Positions 35,582-43,889 of a DNA stretch of 64,000 nt are shown here, piece after piece. The stretch covers positions 7,567,411 through 7,631,410 of the forward strand of contig NZ_CP054839.1 in the NCBI RefSeq assembly GCF_018141105.1. Reading direction: 5' to 3'. The DNA is from Saccharopolyspora erythraea. GTDB lineage: Bacteria; Actinomycetota; Actinomycetes; Mycobacteriales; Pseudonocardiaceae. The notes beneath the pieces are model-generated. The model had not been told where the DNA came from and did not search any database. It saw only the letters and a list, made by a program, of their open reading frames with translations. The position numbers were made by a program, and so were the translations under genes. Within the stretch, counting starts at the first letter, position 1. Every line of letters begins with the position of its first letter.

Positions 35582-35673
35582 ACCCGGCAGCGTAACTACC
35601 GCTATTGGTCCATACCTCGCGAGGACCGGTGGACACCGCGCGAAACCACCCGGGTCCGCTACCGTTGCTGACC

Positions 35674-36537
35674 ATGGCGCGGACTGCCAAGAAGGCACTC
35701 GAAGAACTGTCCCGGCGGGGCCCGCACGAGGTGCTGCACGGCGACCTCGCCGTCGTCGGCCTGCCGGGGATCGTCTGCACGCCGCGCGAGGGGCTCGGCC
35801 TGCCGGCCGTGGCCTTCGGACACGGGTGGCTGCAGCCTCCGCGACGCTACCTGGGGCTGCTGCGGCACCTCGCGTCGTGGGGCATCGTCGTCGCCGCCCC
35901 CGGCACGCAGGGCGGCCTGTTCCCGTCGCACCGGCTGTTCGCCTCCGACCTGCGCACGGCCCTGGACATCTGCGTGAACGTCCGGCTCGGCGAGGGGCGG
36001 ATCAGCGTGGACGGCGGCAGGCTCGCGCTCGCCGGGCACGCCATGGGCGGCGGCTGCGCCGTGCTGGCCGCGGCCGAGGACGAGCGGGTGCGCGCCGTGG
36101 CGACCCTGGCCGCGTCGGAGACCCACCCCTCGGCGTTCGAGGCGGCCAAGGCGGCCCACGTGCCCGGCCTGCACCTCGCGGGAGCCAACGACCTGCTCGC
36201 GCCGCCGGTCTCCAACGCCGAACCGATCGCGCAGGCGTGGGGCGGGCCGGTGCAGCTGCGGACTCTGAAGAAGGCCAGCCACCTCGGCTTCGCCGAGGGA
36301 CGCCACTGGACGGAGCTACTGCTGCACGGCAGGTCGGAGTGGGGCACGCAACGCATCGCCAAGGCCATGGTCACGGCCTTCCTGCTGCGGACCCTGACCG
36401 GCGACCGGCGCGGGGACGCCCTGCTGGAGGGCGACCTCTCCGGCGCGGCGATCGACCACGCGCACACCCGCGGCGGCCTGGTGTCGGTGGAGCCGGCGGA
36501 CAAGCGGAAGTCACGCCGGCGGCGCAAGGCGGCGTGA
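35674..36537 (+). CDS. Alpha/beta hydrolase-fold protein lacking the nucleophile
   Basis: 287 residues resembling dienelactone/cutinase-like hydrolases: VAFGHGWLQPPRRYLGLLRHLASWGIVVAAPGTQGG, SDLRTALDICVN, LALAGHAMGGGCAVLAAA, LHLAGANDLLAPPVSN and KKASHLGF. The nucleophile elbow is G-H-A-M-G, with Ala123 where catalytic Ser is expected; the codon is GCC. The acid and His regions remain. It may be a non-catalytic binding protein. The C-terminus is basic (KRKSRRRRKAA). It diverges from glmS; the start (ATG 35674) has no strong ribosome site and may be near-leaderless. Confidence 0.8.
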   Translation: MARTAKKALEELSRRGPHEVLHGDLAVVGLPGIVCTPREGLGLPAVAFGHGWLQPPRRYLGLLRHLASWGIVVAAPGTQGGLFPSHRLFASDLRTALDICVNVRLGEGRISVDGGRLALAGHAMGGGCAVLAAAEDERVRAVATLAASETHPSAFEAAKAAHVPGLHLAGANDLLAPPVSNAEPIAQAWGGPVQLRTLKKASHLGFAEGRHWTELLLHGRSEWGTQRIAKAMVTAFLLRTLTGDRRGDALLEGDLSGAAIDHAHTRGGLVSVEPADKRKSRRRRKAA

Positions 36538-36559
36538 CGGGCGGGGCGGGAGCGCCAGG

Positions 36560-37258
36560 TCAGCGCGGTGGCTGCTGGCCCCACTGCTGAGGGGGCGGCG
36601 GAGGCATCTGCTGCGGCTGGCTAGGCGGCGGCTGCTGGGGATAGCCCGGGGCCATCGGCTGCTGACCTGGCTGCGGTCCCGGCCCGGCGAAGCCCTGCTG
36701 CCCCGGAACGGGACCTTGCGGGTGGCCGGGCACGGGGAAGCCCTGCGGCTGAGGCTGCCAGCCCTGCGGCACCGGCTGCCCGGGCGCCCGGCCGTCCGCC
36801 GCGCGGCCCACCGCCGGAAGCAGCATCACCACGGCCACCGCCACCCAGAGCAGCATGTAGACCGGCAGCGTCACGAACGCGGGACCACCGGCGAACCCCA
36901 TCGCGAGCGCGCCGACGCAGTCCAGGACCGCCACCACGCCCACACCGGCCACGACGAAGCGGGCCCAGCCGAAGCGCGTGACGAGCAACACCCCACCCGC
37001 GATCGCGGCGAGGCCGAACAACATCGTCAGCAGCGGCGACAGGAAGTCCAGCGAGGCCAGCGGGAAGAACCGGTAGAGGACCACCGGCCCGGCCAGGACC
37101 GACAGTCCGGCCACCACATGCACCAGCCCGAGCACGGCGCCCGCGATACCGGCGACCAGCACGGGAGCCCGCGACGGCTGCGGGGCCCCCGGCGGCGGCC
37201 CACCCTGCCAGCCGGTCGGCTGCGGCGCCCACCCTCCCTGCGGGAATCCCTGCGTCAT
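36560..37258 (-). CDS. Membrane protein with Pro/Gln/Gly-rich tail
   Basis: 232 residues. A short Pro/Gly-rich N-terminus (1-30) is followed by four hydrophobic segments (about 31-55, 66-88, 93-117, 121-145) and an 85-residue tail rich in Pro, Gln and Gly with GYPQQPPP-like repeats. GGAGGAGAGCG lies directly before the ATG. Its make-up resembles the two tandem genes that follow on the other strand. No function is known; such Pro/Gln-rich membrane proteins cluster with type VII secretion genes here. Confidence 0.72.
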   Translation of the reverse strand: MTQGFPQGGWAPQPTGWQGGPPPGAPQPSRAPVLVAGIAGAVLGLVHVVAGLSVLAGPVVLYRFFPLASLDFLSPLLTMLFGLAAIAGGVLLVTRFGWARFVVAGVGVVAVLDCVGALAMGFAGGPAFVTLPVYMLLWVAVAVVMLLPAVGRAADGRAPGQPVPQGWQPQPQGFPVPGHPQGPVPGQQGFAGPGPQPGQQPMAPGYPQQPPPSQPQQMPPPPPQQWGQQPPR

Positions 37259-37328
37259 CGCTCTCCTCCCAACGCCCGCGGCCGCCGCGGTTGCCCGCGA
37301 CAGGATAGGCCAGCGATCACGGCGTGGG

Positions 37329-38057
37329 AGGCGAAGCGGCCGAATCGCGGAAACCGGCCTCCGCACAGGCAAGATCAGCGACAATCTGCGCCCATGAACA
37401 CGCCGCACCCGCCGTACGGCCAACCCCAGCAGCCGGGATACCTGCCGCAACAGCCGGGACCGGGGTACCCGCCGCAGGCCCCGCCTGGTTACCAGCCCCA
37501 GCCGCCCCAGTACCCCGGCCAACAGCAGGTGCCCTACCCGCAGCAGCCCTACGGACACCCCGGCTACGGGCAGGCGCCATCCGGCGGCTCGAGGGTCGGA
37601 GCGATCATCGTGGGTGTCGCCGCGATCATCGTCGGGCTCTACGTCGTCATCGACTTCATCTCGTTCACCTACCCGATGACGATGATCCTCATGGTGCCCG
37701 GTGGCCTGGTTCTCATGGCCGCAGGTGTCCTGCTGATCCTCCGGCAGCGGATCTCGGTCTACCTGACCATCGCCGCCACCGCGCTCTTCGCCGCGGACAT
37801 GATCAGGATCATGGTCACCCGGGTCGTGAACATGGACGAAGACCAGAGCGTGGCCGACGTCCTCTACAACTGGGCCAGCGTGGCGACGCTGGTACCGGCC
37901 GCGGTCATCATGGTCCTCACGCTGCTGCCGTTCGTCCGCAACACCTTCAAGCCGACGGCCCCTGCCGGTCAGGCGGTCTATCGGTAACCGCCGAGGCGAA
38001 GCGGTCAAGTCGCGGGAACCGGCCTCGGCACCGGCGAGATCGGAGAGAATCCACCCC
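37329..38057 (+). repeat. Duplicated upstream sequence of the two tandem membrane-protein genes
   Basis: The 65 bases before the first gene (37329-37393) and the 64 bases before the second (37994-38057) are near-identical: both begin AGGCGAAGCGG and run through an ACCGGCCTC core to the start codon. The duplication therefore includes the regulatory region as well as the coding sequence. Confidence 0.8.
37394..37987 (+). CDS. Pro/Gln-rich N-terminus membrane protein, copy 1
   Basis: 197 residues. The first 65 are Pro/Gln/Gly/Tyr-rich (PYGQPQQPGYLPQQPGPGYPPQ...), followed by four hydrophobic helices at about 68-90, 96-117, 121-142 and 165-187. No signal peptide is present, so the disordered part likely faces the cytosol. 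It is paralogous to the next gene (start MNTPHPPYGQPQQPG against MTTPQPPYGQPQQPG) and shares its upstream sequence. No catalytic motif is seen. It probably arose by tandem duplication. Confidence 0.78.
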   Translation: MNTPHPPYGQPQQPGYLPQQPGPGYPPQAPPGYQPQPPQYPGQQQVPYPQQPYGHPGYGQAPSGGSRVGAIIVGVAAIIVGLYVVIDFISFTYPMTMILMVPGGLVLMAAGVLLILRQRISVYLTIAATALFAADMIRIMVTRVVNMDEDQSVADVLYNWASVATLVPAAVIMVLTLLPFVRNTFKPTAPAGQAVYR

Positions 38058-38738
38058 ATGACCACGCCGCAGCCTCCCTACGGCCAGCCCCAGCAGCCGG
38101 GGCCCGGATACCCGCCCCAGGCCCCGCCGCCCGGTCCGCCCCCGCAGGCTCCCCCCGGCTACCAGCAGCAACCGCCGGCCGGATACCCGCAACAGCCACC
38201 GCCCGGACAGCCCGGCTACCTACAGCAGCCGTACGGCGCCCCGCAGCAGTACGGGCAGCCGCCGCAGTTCGGCGCCCCGCCACCGGGCAAGCCCAGCCCC
38301 GGCCTGGTCCTCGCGACCGCGATCGTCGACATCGCGGTCGCGATCTACGCACTCGTCATGGGTGTCCTGCTCGGTCTCAAGTCCCTCGACGGGTGGACCG
38401 ACCCGGAGTTCCTGTCCGTTCCGGGCGAGCTGCTCTCAACGCTGGCCGCGCTGATCCTGCTCGCCGCGGGCGGTGTTCTCGGCTTCGGCGCCGTGCAGCT
38501 GTTCCAGAAGAAGCGAGCCGGGGTCCGCTTCACCTGGCTCGGGGGTGCGCTGGCTCTGCTCAGCTTCCCGGTGGACTGGGCGGGCAGCATCGTCGGCACC
38601 CTGACGCTCGCGCCGCAGATCATGAGCTTCGAGCACGTCATCGACATCATCCGGCCGATCTCGATCGTCACCGTGCTGGCCGGCGCCGCCGCGCTGGTGC
38701 TGGGACTGCTGCCCCAGCTCAAGCGCAGCGTGCAGTGA
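38058..38738 (+). CDS. Pro/Gln-rich N-terminus membrane protein, copy 2
   Basis: 226 residues. The N-terminal 80 are Pro/Gln/Gly-rich with repeated QQPP, GYPQQ and QYGQP blocks, longer than in copy 1. Four hydrophobic helices follow (about 84-108, 124-150, 160-185, 195-217). The N-terminal motif and the 5' flank match copy 1, while the membrane part has diverged. A two-way terminator lies 15 bases after its stop. Function unknown. Confidence 0.78.
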   Translation: MTTPQPPYGQPQQPGPGYPPQAPPPGPPPQAPPGYQQQPPAGYPQQPPPGQPGYLQQPYGAPQQYGQPPQFGAPPPGKPSPGLVLATAIVDIAVAIYALVMGVLLGLKSLDGWTDPEFLSVPGELLSTLAALILLAAGGVLGFGAVQLFQKKRAGVRFTWLGGALALLSFPVDWAGSIVGTLTLAPQIMSFEHVIDIIRPISIVTVLAGAAALVLGLLPQLKRSVQ

Positions 38739-38753
38739 TCCGGGCGTGAACGC

Positions 38754-38790
38754 CGAAGGGGGCCGGGGCTCCGGACCCCGACCCCCTTCG
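38754..38790. terminator. Bidirectional terminator
   Basis: A 9-bp stem CGAAGGGGG (38754-38762) with CCCCCTTCG (38782-38790) encloses a GGGG/CCCC inner stem. It separates the convergent copy-2 membrane gene and the minus-strand secretion-associated gene. Confidence 0.8.
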
Positions 38791-38795
38791 CGGTG

Positions 38796-39437
38796 TCACC
38801 TCAGCCAGTTCTGGTTCTCGTAGTCGTCATCGTCGTCGAACGTCTGACGCGGTGGCGGCTCCCGCCTGGGCGCAGGCTTCGGCGGTGGCGGCGTAGCCGC
38901 GGCAGGCGGTTGTGCCGGCTGCTGGTCGCGGCGGCCGAACCGCCCCGACTGCACCTGCCAGCGCCGATCAGGTGCCGGTGGCTGCGGGGCGGCGTGCTCC
39001 GCAGCGGCCGCGTGCCGCTGCGCCTGCCAACCGCCGGCGCCGGTGCCCGCGGGCCCGGTGGGCTGCGGGGCCTGCTCGGCGGCGGCCGGGGTCACTTCAG
39101 CGGGCTTCTTGATCGGGTAGTTGTCGATGACGTCGCCGAACTCGTCGGCGATGTCGTCCTTCGGCTCGTCCAGGTCGTCGTCCTCACCCCCGATCTTGAT
39201 CTCCTCGGCACCGTGCTTGGGGTTCGCGGCGGCCTCGCGCTCGGCGATCCGCTCGCGCACCCGCTGCTCGATCTTCTGGACCTTCTCGGTGAAGCTCTTG
39301 CCCGCCTCCGCCGCTTTGCGATCGGCGTCGTTGGCGGCCTGGACGTTGACCTCCATGCGGGCGGTCGCCGTGGCCCTGATCTCCTCGAACTTCAGTCGAG
39401 CAGCGGCCACCGCCTCGCTGACCTCACCTGCCGGCAT
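38796..39437 (-). CDS. Coiled-coil/low-complexity protein of the ESX-associated run
   Basis: 213 residues. A helical N-terminus (about 1-75: VSEAVAAARLKFEEIRATATARMEVNVQAANDADRKAAEAGKSF and onward) is predicted to be coiled-coil. It is followed by an acidic linker, a Pro/Ala/Gln-rich stretch and a final DDDDDYENQNWLR. No signal peptide or membrane segment is present. It starts 3 bases after the stop of the 976-residue gene, so it is the last gene of the EspC-like run. It may be a chaperone or partner of those proteins, but nothing identifies it directly. Confidence 0.6.
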   Translation of the reverse strand: MPAGEVSEAVAAARLKFEEIRATATARMEVNVQAANDADRKAAEAGKSFTEKVQKIEQRVRERIAEREAAANPKHGAEEIKIGGEDDDLDEPKDDIADEFGDVIDNYPIKKPAEVTPAAAEQAPQPTGPAGTGAGGWQAQRHAAAAEHAAPQPPAPDRRWQVQSGRFGRRDQQPAQPPAAATPPPPKPAPRREPPPRQTFDDDDDYENQNWLR

Positions 39438-39440
39438 GGC

Positions 39441-42371
39441 TCATCGCCCCTTGTCTTCGCCGAGAACCGAACGGAACCGCACGTTGGACGGGTCGACGCC
39501 GTCGTCGAACAGCTGGCCCTGGGTGCGCCACGGGCTGGAGTTCTGCCGCTCCTGGTCGCCGCCCTGCTGGGCACCGCCACCGCCCATGCCACCCATGCCG
39601 CCCATCATGCCGCCGCCCATCGCGCCCTGGCTCGCACCGGCGCCCTGGCTCGCACCGGCCCCGCCGCCGGAGTCGCCCATCGACCCAAGGCCGGTCGCGC
39701 CCTGCGGACTTCCCGCCGCGGCGTCGCTCATCGACGCCAGACCGGTCGCTCCGGCCTGGCCACCCGGCCCCTGCCCGAAGGGCACGCCACCGGGCTGCTG
39801 GAAGCCCGGCTGCTGGGGGCCGCCCGGGGGCTGCGGTCCACCCGGCTGGCCGGGTTCCTGGCCGAGACCGCCGAAGAGCTGGCCTGACGTGCTGCCGAAG
39901 GAGTTCTGGCCACCGTCGCCGTAGCTGCTGAACATGTTGGTGCTGGCCGACTGGGGAGCCGTCGCGGCCGGTCCCGCCGCCGCACCCGCGGGCTGCGGTT
40001 CGCCGACGCCACCGCCGTCGTAGGTCGGCATGGCGCTGCCACCGCCGAACGACGGAGCACCACCGTCGTAGCCGGGCGCCGCACCGGCGCCGCCACCGTC
40101 GTACGTGGGCATCGCGCTGCCGCCACCGAACGACGGAGCCCCTCCGTCATGTCCCGGCGCAGCGCCGACGGCGCCACCGTCGAAGCCCGGCACCGCGCTA
40201 CCGGCGTCGAACGGAGGCAGCGGGCCCGCGCCGGGCGCCGCGGCAGCCGCGGCCGGCTCGGCACCGACCGGCGGCGCGAAACCGGCGCCCTCCGGGCCGA
40301 CCGGCGCCGCCGCCCCGCTGCCCGCGAACGCGGCCGCGGTCTCCGGCACCTCGCCGATCCGCGACTGCGGGACGGCCCCGGGCTCGTCGTCACCGAAGTC
40401 GACGGTCTGGTTCAGCGGCGGCTGACCACCGCCGTTGTCGATGTTGACCTTGATCTCGCCGTCGGGCGTGCGCTCCAGCGTGATCGTCCGGTCACCCTCG
40501 TGGATGACGGCCTTGCCGTCGGGACCAGGCTGCACGGGAATCCCGGCTTGGCCGCCGTCGGCGGGCATGCCTCCGACCTGCGGAGGCACGCCGGGCGAGC
40601 CCGCAACGCCGCCGGGCATTCCGCCGCCCGGCATCCCGGGTCCCTGACCAGGCATTCCCGGAGCAGATCCGGGCATACCGCCCACCGGCGTCCCGACTCC
40701 GCCGGGCACGGCGCCGCCCTGTCCGGGCATGGTCGTGACACCGGGCATCGGCTGGCCGGGAGCGCCGCCGCCTTCGGGCGGGAACTGCACGTCGTAGGTC
40801 TTGGGCTTGCCGTCCTCGCCGATCACCTGGACCGGCACGGTGCCGTCCTTGCCGGGCTCGGAGATGCTGACCGCGTCCTTGCCCTCGCCGAGGGTGACCT
40901 TCTCGGGCTGCTCGCCCGCACCGCCCCCGGCACCTCCGGCAGCGCCACCGGGTCTGCCTGGCTGCGGCACCTCGGGCATCTCCGGCGGCTTCGGCATCTC
41001 CGGGGGCTTGGGCATGTCACCCGTACCGCCACCACCACCGGCGCCCGCGCCACCGCCAGCACCCGCACCGGCTCCACCGCCGCCGGTACCGCCGCCACCG
41101 GAACCTCCTCCGGTGCCGCCGCCACCGCCGGAGCCGCCGCCCTGCTGGCCACCGCCCTGACCGCCGCCCTGCTGCCCCGGCTTGTCGCTGCCGCCGGGGT
41201 TCTTGAACGGGTCCTCCTCGACCTTGCCGAGGTGGTCGGTCAGCACCTTCCACGCGTCGTCGACGGCCTTCTTGGCTTCATCGCAGATACCGATGACGCC
41301 GTTGTACTTCTCCTGGAAGTTCGGGGAGAAGACGCTCCCGATCCATTCCTGGGCCTTGTTCGCGACCTTGGTCTTGAAGTTCTCGTCGTCGAGGCAGCCG
41401 TCGTCGACCTCGATGTTGAAGTAGCCGCAGACCTCTTTGAGCTTGTCGTCGTCGAAGTTGTTGGTCGCGACGTCGACGATCTTGCGGACTTGGTCCTTGC
41501 CCTTGCCGTCGACCGTGCTGACGTCCTTGATGCAGTCGAGGACCTTCGACGCCTTGGAGTTGACGTGGTCGGACACCTGGTGGATCGCCTGACCTGCGAT
41601 CTCCCCGGTGTCACTCAGGTAGTCGCCGACCTTCGAGGCCCCGGCGTTCATGTCGGCGAACGCCTTCTGCGACGCCTGCGACGCGCCGCCGCTCCAGCCG
41701 TTCCATACCCCGGTCATCCGGTCGGCCATGGCCTTGCTCTGGTCGCGCTGGGTCTTGGCGGCGTTCTTCAGCTCTTCGATGTCGGCCTGGAAGTTCGCGA
41801 AGTTGATGTCGCGCTGCTCGTTGTAGCGCTTCTCGACGCCCTCCCTGGAGGTGTCGCCCTTCGGCGGCTGCTTCAGGTGGCCGGGGACGTCCTTGTAGAT
41901 CGGCGAGAAGTTGCTGAAGTACTCCAGCGCCGGCTTGCCCTTGTCCAGCAGCTCGTTGGAGTTGCTCACCCCGGCGCTGCCGTCGGAGGACTTGCGCTTG
42001 ATGTCCTCCAGCGCGCCCTTGCCGTCCTTGACCGCCTTGTCGTAGCCGCCCTCGGTGTCGGCGCTCTTCTTGGCCGCGTCGTAGGAGCCCTTGAGGTCGG
42101 TGCTGTCGGACGCCGAAGAAGTCTTGTCGTAATCGACGGGGTACTTCTTCTCGTACTCGGCGAGCTCGTCACGGACCTTGTCGCTGGCGTCCATCGGATT
42201 ATCGTCGGAATCAGAGTCCTGAACCCGGCGATATTCCTTGTGCGGCATGATGTGGGACTCATCCTTGAGATTTCGGATGAGGTCCTGCTTCTGGGCTACC
42301 GGAACGTTGGGGTCGTCGAGGACCTTCTTGACCTCGGCCCACGACGGGTGGTCGGGGTAGTTGTCGCTCAC
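39441..42371 (-). CDS. Large Gly/Pro-rich ESX-associated protein (976 aa)
   Basis: 976 residues. The N-terminal 400 are charged and helical and contain a WXG-like segment (GVWNGWSGGASQASQKAFADM, about 218-238). The middle is Gly-rich (about 405-450) with PKPPEMPKPPEMPEVPQPG, and the C-terminal half is Gly/Pro/Ala/Gln-rich, including a 27-residue tandem repeat. There is no signal peptide, so export would need type VII secretion; a substrate role is inferred from the fold-like start, low complexity and neighbours. Its ATG overlaps the stop of the EspC-like gene (ATGA). Confidence 0.7.
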   Translation of the reverse strand: MSDNYPDHPSWAEVKKVLDDPNVPVAQKQDLIRNLKDESHIMPHKEYRRVQDSDSDDNPMDASDKVRDELAEYEKKYPVDYDKTSSASDSTDLKGSYDAAKKSADTEGGYDKAVKDGKGALEDIKRKSSDGSAGVSNSNELLDKGKPALEYFSNFSPIYKDVPGHLKQPPKGDTSREGVEKRYNEQRDINFANFQADIEELKNAAKTQRDQSKAMADRMTGVWNGWSGGASQASQKAFADMNAGASKVGDYLSDTGEIAGQAIHQVSDHVNSKASKVLDCIKDVSTVDGKGKDQVRKIVDVATNNFDDDKLKEVCGYFNIEVDDGCLDDENFKTKVANKAQEWIGSVFSPNFQEKYNGVIGICDEAKKAVDDAWKVLTDHLGKVEEDPFKNPGGSDKPGQQGGGQGGGQQGGGSGGGGGTGGGSGGGGTGGGGAGAGAGGGAGAGGGGGTGDMPKPPEMPKPPEMPEVPQPGRPGGAAGGAGGGAGEQPEKVTLGEGKDAVSISEPGKDGTVPVQVIGEDGKPKTYDVQFPPEGGGAPGQPMPGVTTMPGQGGAVPGGVGTPVGGMPGSAPGMPGQGPGMPGGGMPGGVAGSPGVPPQVGGMPADGGQAGIPVQPGPDGKAVIHEGDRTITLERTPDGEIKVNIDNGGGQPPLNQTVDFGDDEPGAVPQSRIGEVPETAAAFAGSGAAAPVGPEGAGFAPPVGAEPAAAAAAPGAGPLPPFDAGSAVPGFDGGAVGAAPGHDGGAPSFGGGSAMPTYDGGGAGAAPGYDGGAPSFGGGSAMPTYDGGGVGEPQPAGAAAGPAATAPQSASTNMFSSYGDGGQNSFGSTSGQLFGGLGQEPGQPGGPQPPGGPQQPGFQQPGGVPFGQGPGGQAGATGLASMSDAAAGSPQGATGLGSMGDSGGGAGASQGAGASQGAMGGGMMGGMGGMGGGGAQQGGDQERQNSSPWRTQGQLFDDGVDPSNVRFRSVLGEDKGR
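40016..40230 (-). repeat. 81-bp tandem repeat inside the 976-aa gene
   Basis: Copies start at 40016, 40097 and (partial) 40178, an exact 81-base period, encoding 27 residues of the type GGAPSFGGGSAMPTYDGGG plus GAAPGYD. In-frame period and near-identical copies suggest recent slippage or unequal crossover. Confidence 0.85.
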
Positions 42372-42679
42372 TGCCCACCGCCCGACTGATTGATGGTGTC
42401 GGCGTTGGCCGCGTCATCCCATTCGTAGCCGCGGGCCGCGGAATTCAGCTTGTTCGCGTAGTCATCGGTGACCTGGGCGTTCTTCTCGATCGCCTTGCCG
42501 AGCTTCTTGAGCCCGTCGAAATAGGGCTGCGCGGCACCCTTGTGCTCGCGCCCGAAATCACCCGCCCCCAGCTTCGAGGCTTCGATCCCCTTCTTCAGCT
42601 CACCGATCGCATCCGAGCATCCTTTGATGGATGTCGCGGCGGATGCGAGTTCACCGGTGTTGGCACCGATCCCAGTCAC
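42368..42679 (-). CDS. EspC-like (ESX secretion-associated) small helical protein
   Basis: 103 residues, all-helical, starting VTGIGANTGELASAATSIKGCSDAIGELKKG and containing GAAQPYFDGLKKLGKAIEKNAQVTDDYANKLNSAARGYEWDDA. It resembles EspC/WXG100-related type VII substrates, which pair in antiparallel helical hairpins. The tail YEWDDA contains a Y-x-x-x-D secretion-like motif. GTG 42679 has GAGGGGAG upstream; a longer start exists. It is coupled to the 976-residue gene, a likely co-secreted partner. Confidence 0.75.
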   Translation of the reverse strand: MTGIGANTGELASAATSIKGCSDAIGELKKGIEASKLGAGDFGREHKGAAQPYFDGLKKLGKAIEKNAQVTDDYANKLNSAARGYEWDDAANADTINQSGGGQ

Positions 42680-42883
42680 CGCGAATCTCCCCTCACCGTC
42701 GCCCAACGGCCCGCGTCGCGCGCGGCCGTTCCTGGCGTTCAGACGGCCCCAAGTCGTGTTCCGTTCCCGATCCTGTCAGATCGCACGCACGAATCCGCGC
42801 GGTTCGGCGCATCTACTTGCACTAGCGAAGGGTTGCGCCACCAGACGGGGGTGGGACGCCTGCCCGGAGGGCGGCGACAGACG

Positions 42884-43294
42884 CTACTGCGGCGGGTAGG
42901 GGCCCTGCGGGGGCTGCTGGTAGCCCTGCTGCGGCGGCTGCGGGAAGCCCTGCGACGGGGACGGCGGTTGCACCTGCTGGGTGGGCTGCTCGAAACCCTG
43001 TGCGGAAGACGGCGGGTACACGTGCTGCGTGGGCTGCTGGAAGCCCTGCGCGGGAGACGCCGGGTACACCTGCTGCGTCGGCTGCTGGAAACCCTGGGAC
43101 GGCGGGAACTGCTGCTGGCCGAACTGCTGCGGCTGCTGCTGCGGCGGGTACTGCTGACCGAAGCCCTGCTGCGGCGTGAAGCCACCCTGGGGCTGCGCCG
43201 GACCAGACTTGCTCTTGACGATGAGGAACGCGGCGAGCGCCCCCGCTCCGCCGCCGATGATCAGCGGCAGCACGATGCTGAACAAGAACCCCAT
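42884..43294 (-). CDS. Anchored Pro/Gln repeat protein A
   Basis: 136 residues. An N-terminal helix (about 3-26) anchors the protein. It is followed by a Gln/Pro-rich region with QQYPPQQQPQQFGQQQFPPSQGF and three copies of a 16-residue unit (QGFQQPTQQVYPASPA type, residues 67-114). GGGAGG lies just before the ATG. It is paralogous to the next gene; both have the same block order, so duplication is likely. Probably an envelope-linked disordered protein; function unknown. Confidence 0.72.
   Translation of the reverse strand: MGFLFSIVLPLIIGGGAGALAAFLIVKSKSGPAQPQGGFTPQQGFGQQYPPQQQPQQFGQQQFPPSQGFQQPTQQVYPASPAQGFQQPTQHVYPPSSAQGFEQPTQQVQPPSPSQGFPQPPQQGYQQPPQGPYPPQ
42953..43096 (-). repeat. Three 48-bp direct repeats in anchored protein A
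   Basis: Three 48-base units encode QGF-x-QPTQ-x-V-x-P-x(4) (16 residues each). Two related units occur at 43410-43505 in the neighbouring gene. Confidence 0.8.
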
Positions 43295-43367
43295 GACAAC
43301 CTCCCTGGTCGGGCAACCCCAAGCTACCGAACGCACACGGCCGTCGACGAGGCCGCCCCACGCGCGG

Positions 43368-43709
43368 TCACTGCGACGGTGGGCCCTGCGGAGGCTGCTG
43401 GGAGCCCTGAGGCGAAGAGGGCGGGTACACGTGCTGAGTGGGCTGCTCGAAACCCTGCGCGGAAGACTGCGGATACACCTGCTGCGTCGGCTGCTGGAAA
43501 CCCTGCGACGGCGGGAACTGCTGCTGGCCGAACTGCTGCGGCTGCTGCTGAGGCGGGTACTGCTGGCCGAAGCCCTGCTGGGACGCGAAGCCCTGCGGGG
43601 GCGGGGCAGCTCCGGACTGGTTCTTGGTCATCAGCATGGCGACGAGCGCGCCCCCGCCCGCACCGCCGACGGCGCCCACCAATACTGCGAGCACGAGCTG
43701 GAAGCCCAC
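43368..43709 (-). CDS. Anchored Pro/Gln repeat protein B
   Basis: 113 residues, paralogue of protein A. An N-terminal hydrophobic helix (about 3-27, LVLAVLVGAVGGAGGGALVAML) is followed by SQQGFGQQYPPQQQPQQFGQQQFPPSQGF, identical to protein A over many residues, and two 16-residue QGF-QPTQ units. GTG 43709 has GGGGAG upstream. The near-identical tails and differing membrane helices suggest gene conversion or recent duplication of the repeat part. Confidence 0.72.
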   Translation of the reverse strand: MGFQLVLAVLVGAVGGAGGGALVAMLMTKNQSGAAPPPQGFASQQGFGQQYPPQQQPQQFGQQQFPPSQGFQQPTQQVYPQSSAQGFEQPTQHVYPPSSPQGSQQPPQGPPSQ

Positions 43710-43784
43710 GGCGAATCTCCCCTTCGGTCGACTGGTCCCGAAGGTATCTGAGACCGGCGCGCTCTGGGGAGGACGGCGGGAGGC

Positions 43785-43889
43785 TCAGGAGAGCTGGGTG
43801 AGGGCGAGGACGACCAGGAAGGTCAGCGCCATGGCCGCCAGCGGCAGGACCAGCAGGGCCAGCACGCCGCCGAAGAACTCGCCGCGCAT
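43785..43889 (-). CDS. Tiny membrane protein (34 aa)
   Basis: 34 residues, MRGEFFGGVLALLVLPLAAMA and on, a single hydrophobic helix ending in TQLS. The preceding GAGGAGGCG is an excellent ribosome site. Its ATG shares a base with the stop of the 57-residue gene before it (TGATG), so translation is coupled. No homologue is recognised. It is too short for most gene finders but has start, ribosome site and coupling. Confidence 0.6.
   Translation of the reverse strand: MRGEFFGGVLALLVLPLAAMALTFLVVLALTQLS

Noticed and set aside
35582-35673. A glmS ribozyme or riboswitch upstream of glmS
   Set aside because: The leader is only about 90 bases and shared with a divergent gene; no ribozyme core was seen.
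42953-43505. Repeats with regular spacing that could suggest a CRISPR array
   Set aside because: Period is 48 bases in-frame and encodes Gln/Pro units; there are no unique spacers and no cas genes.
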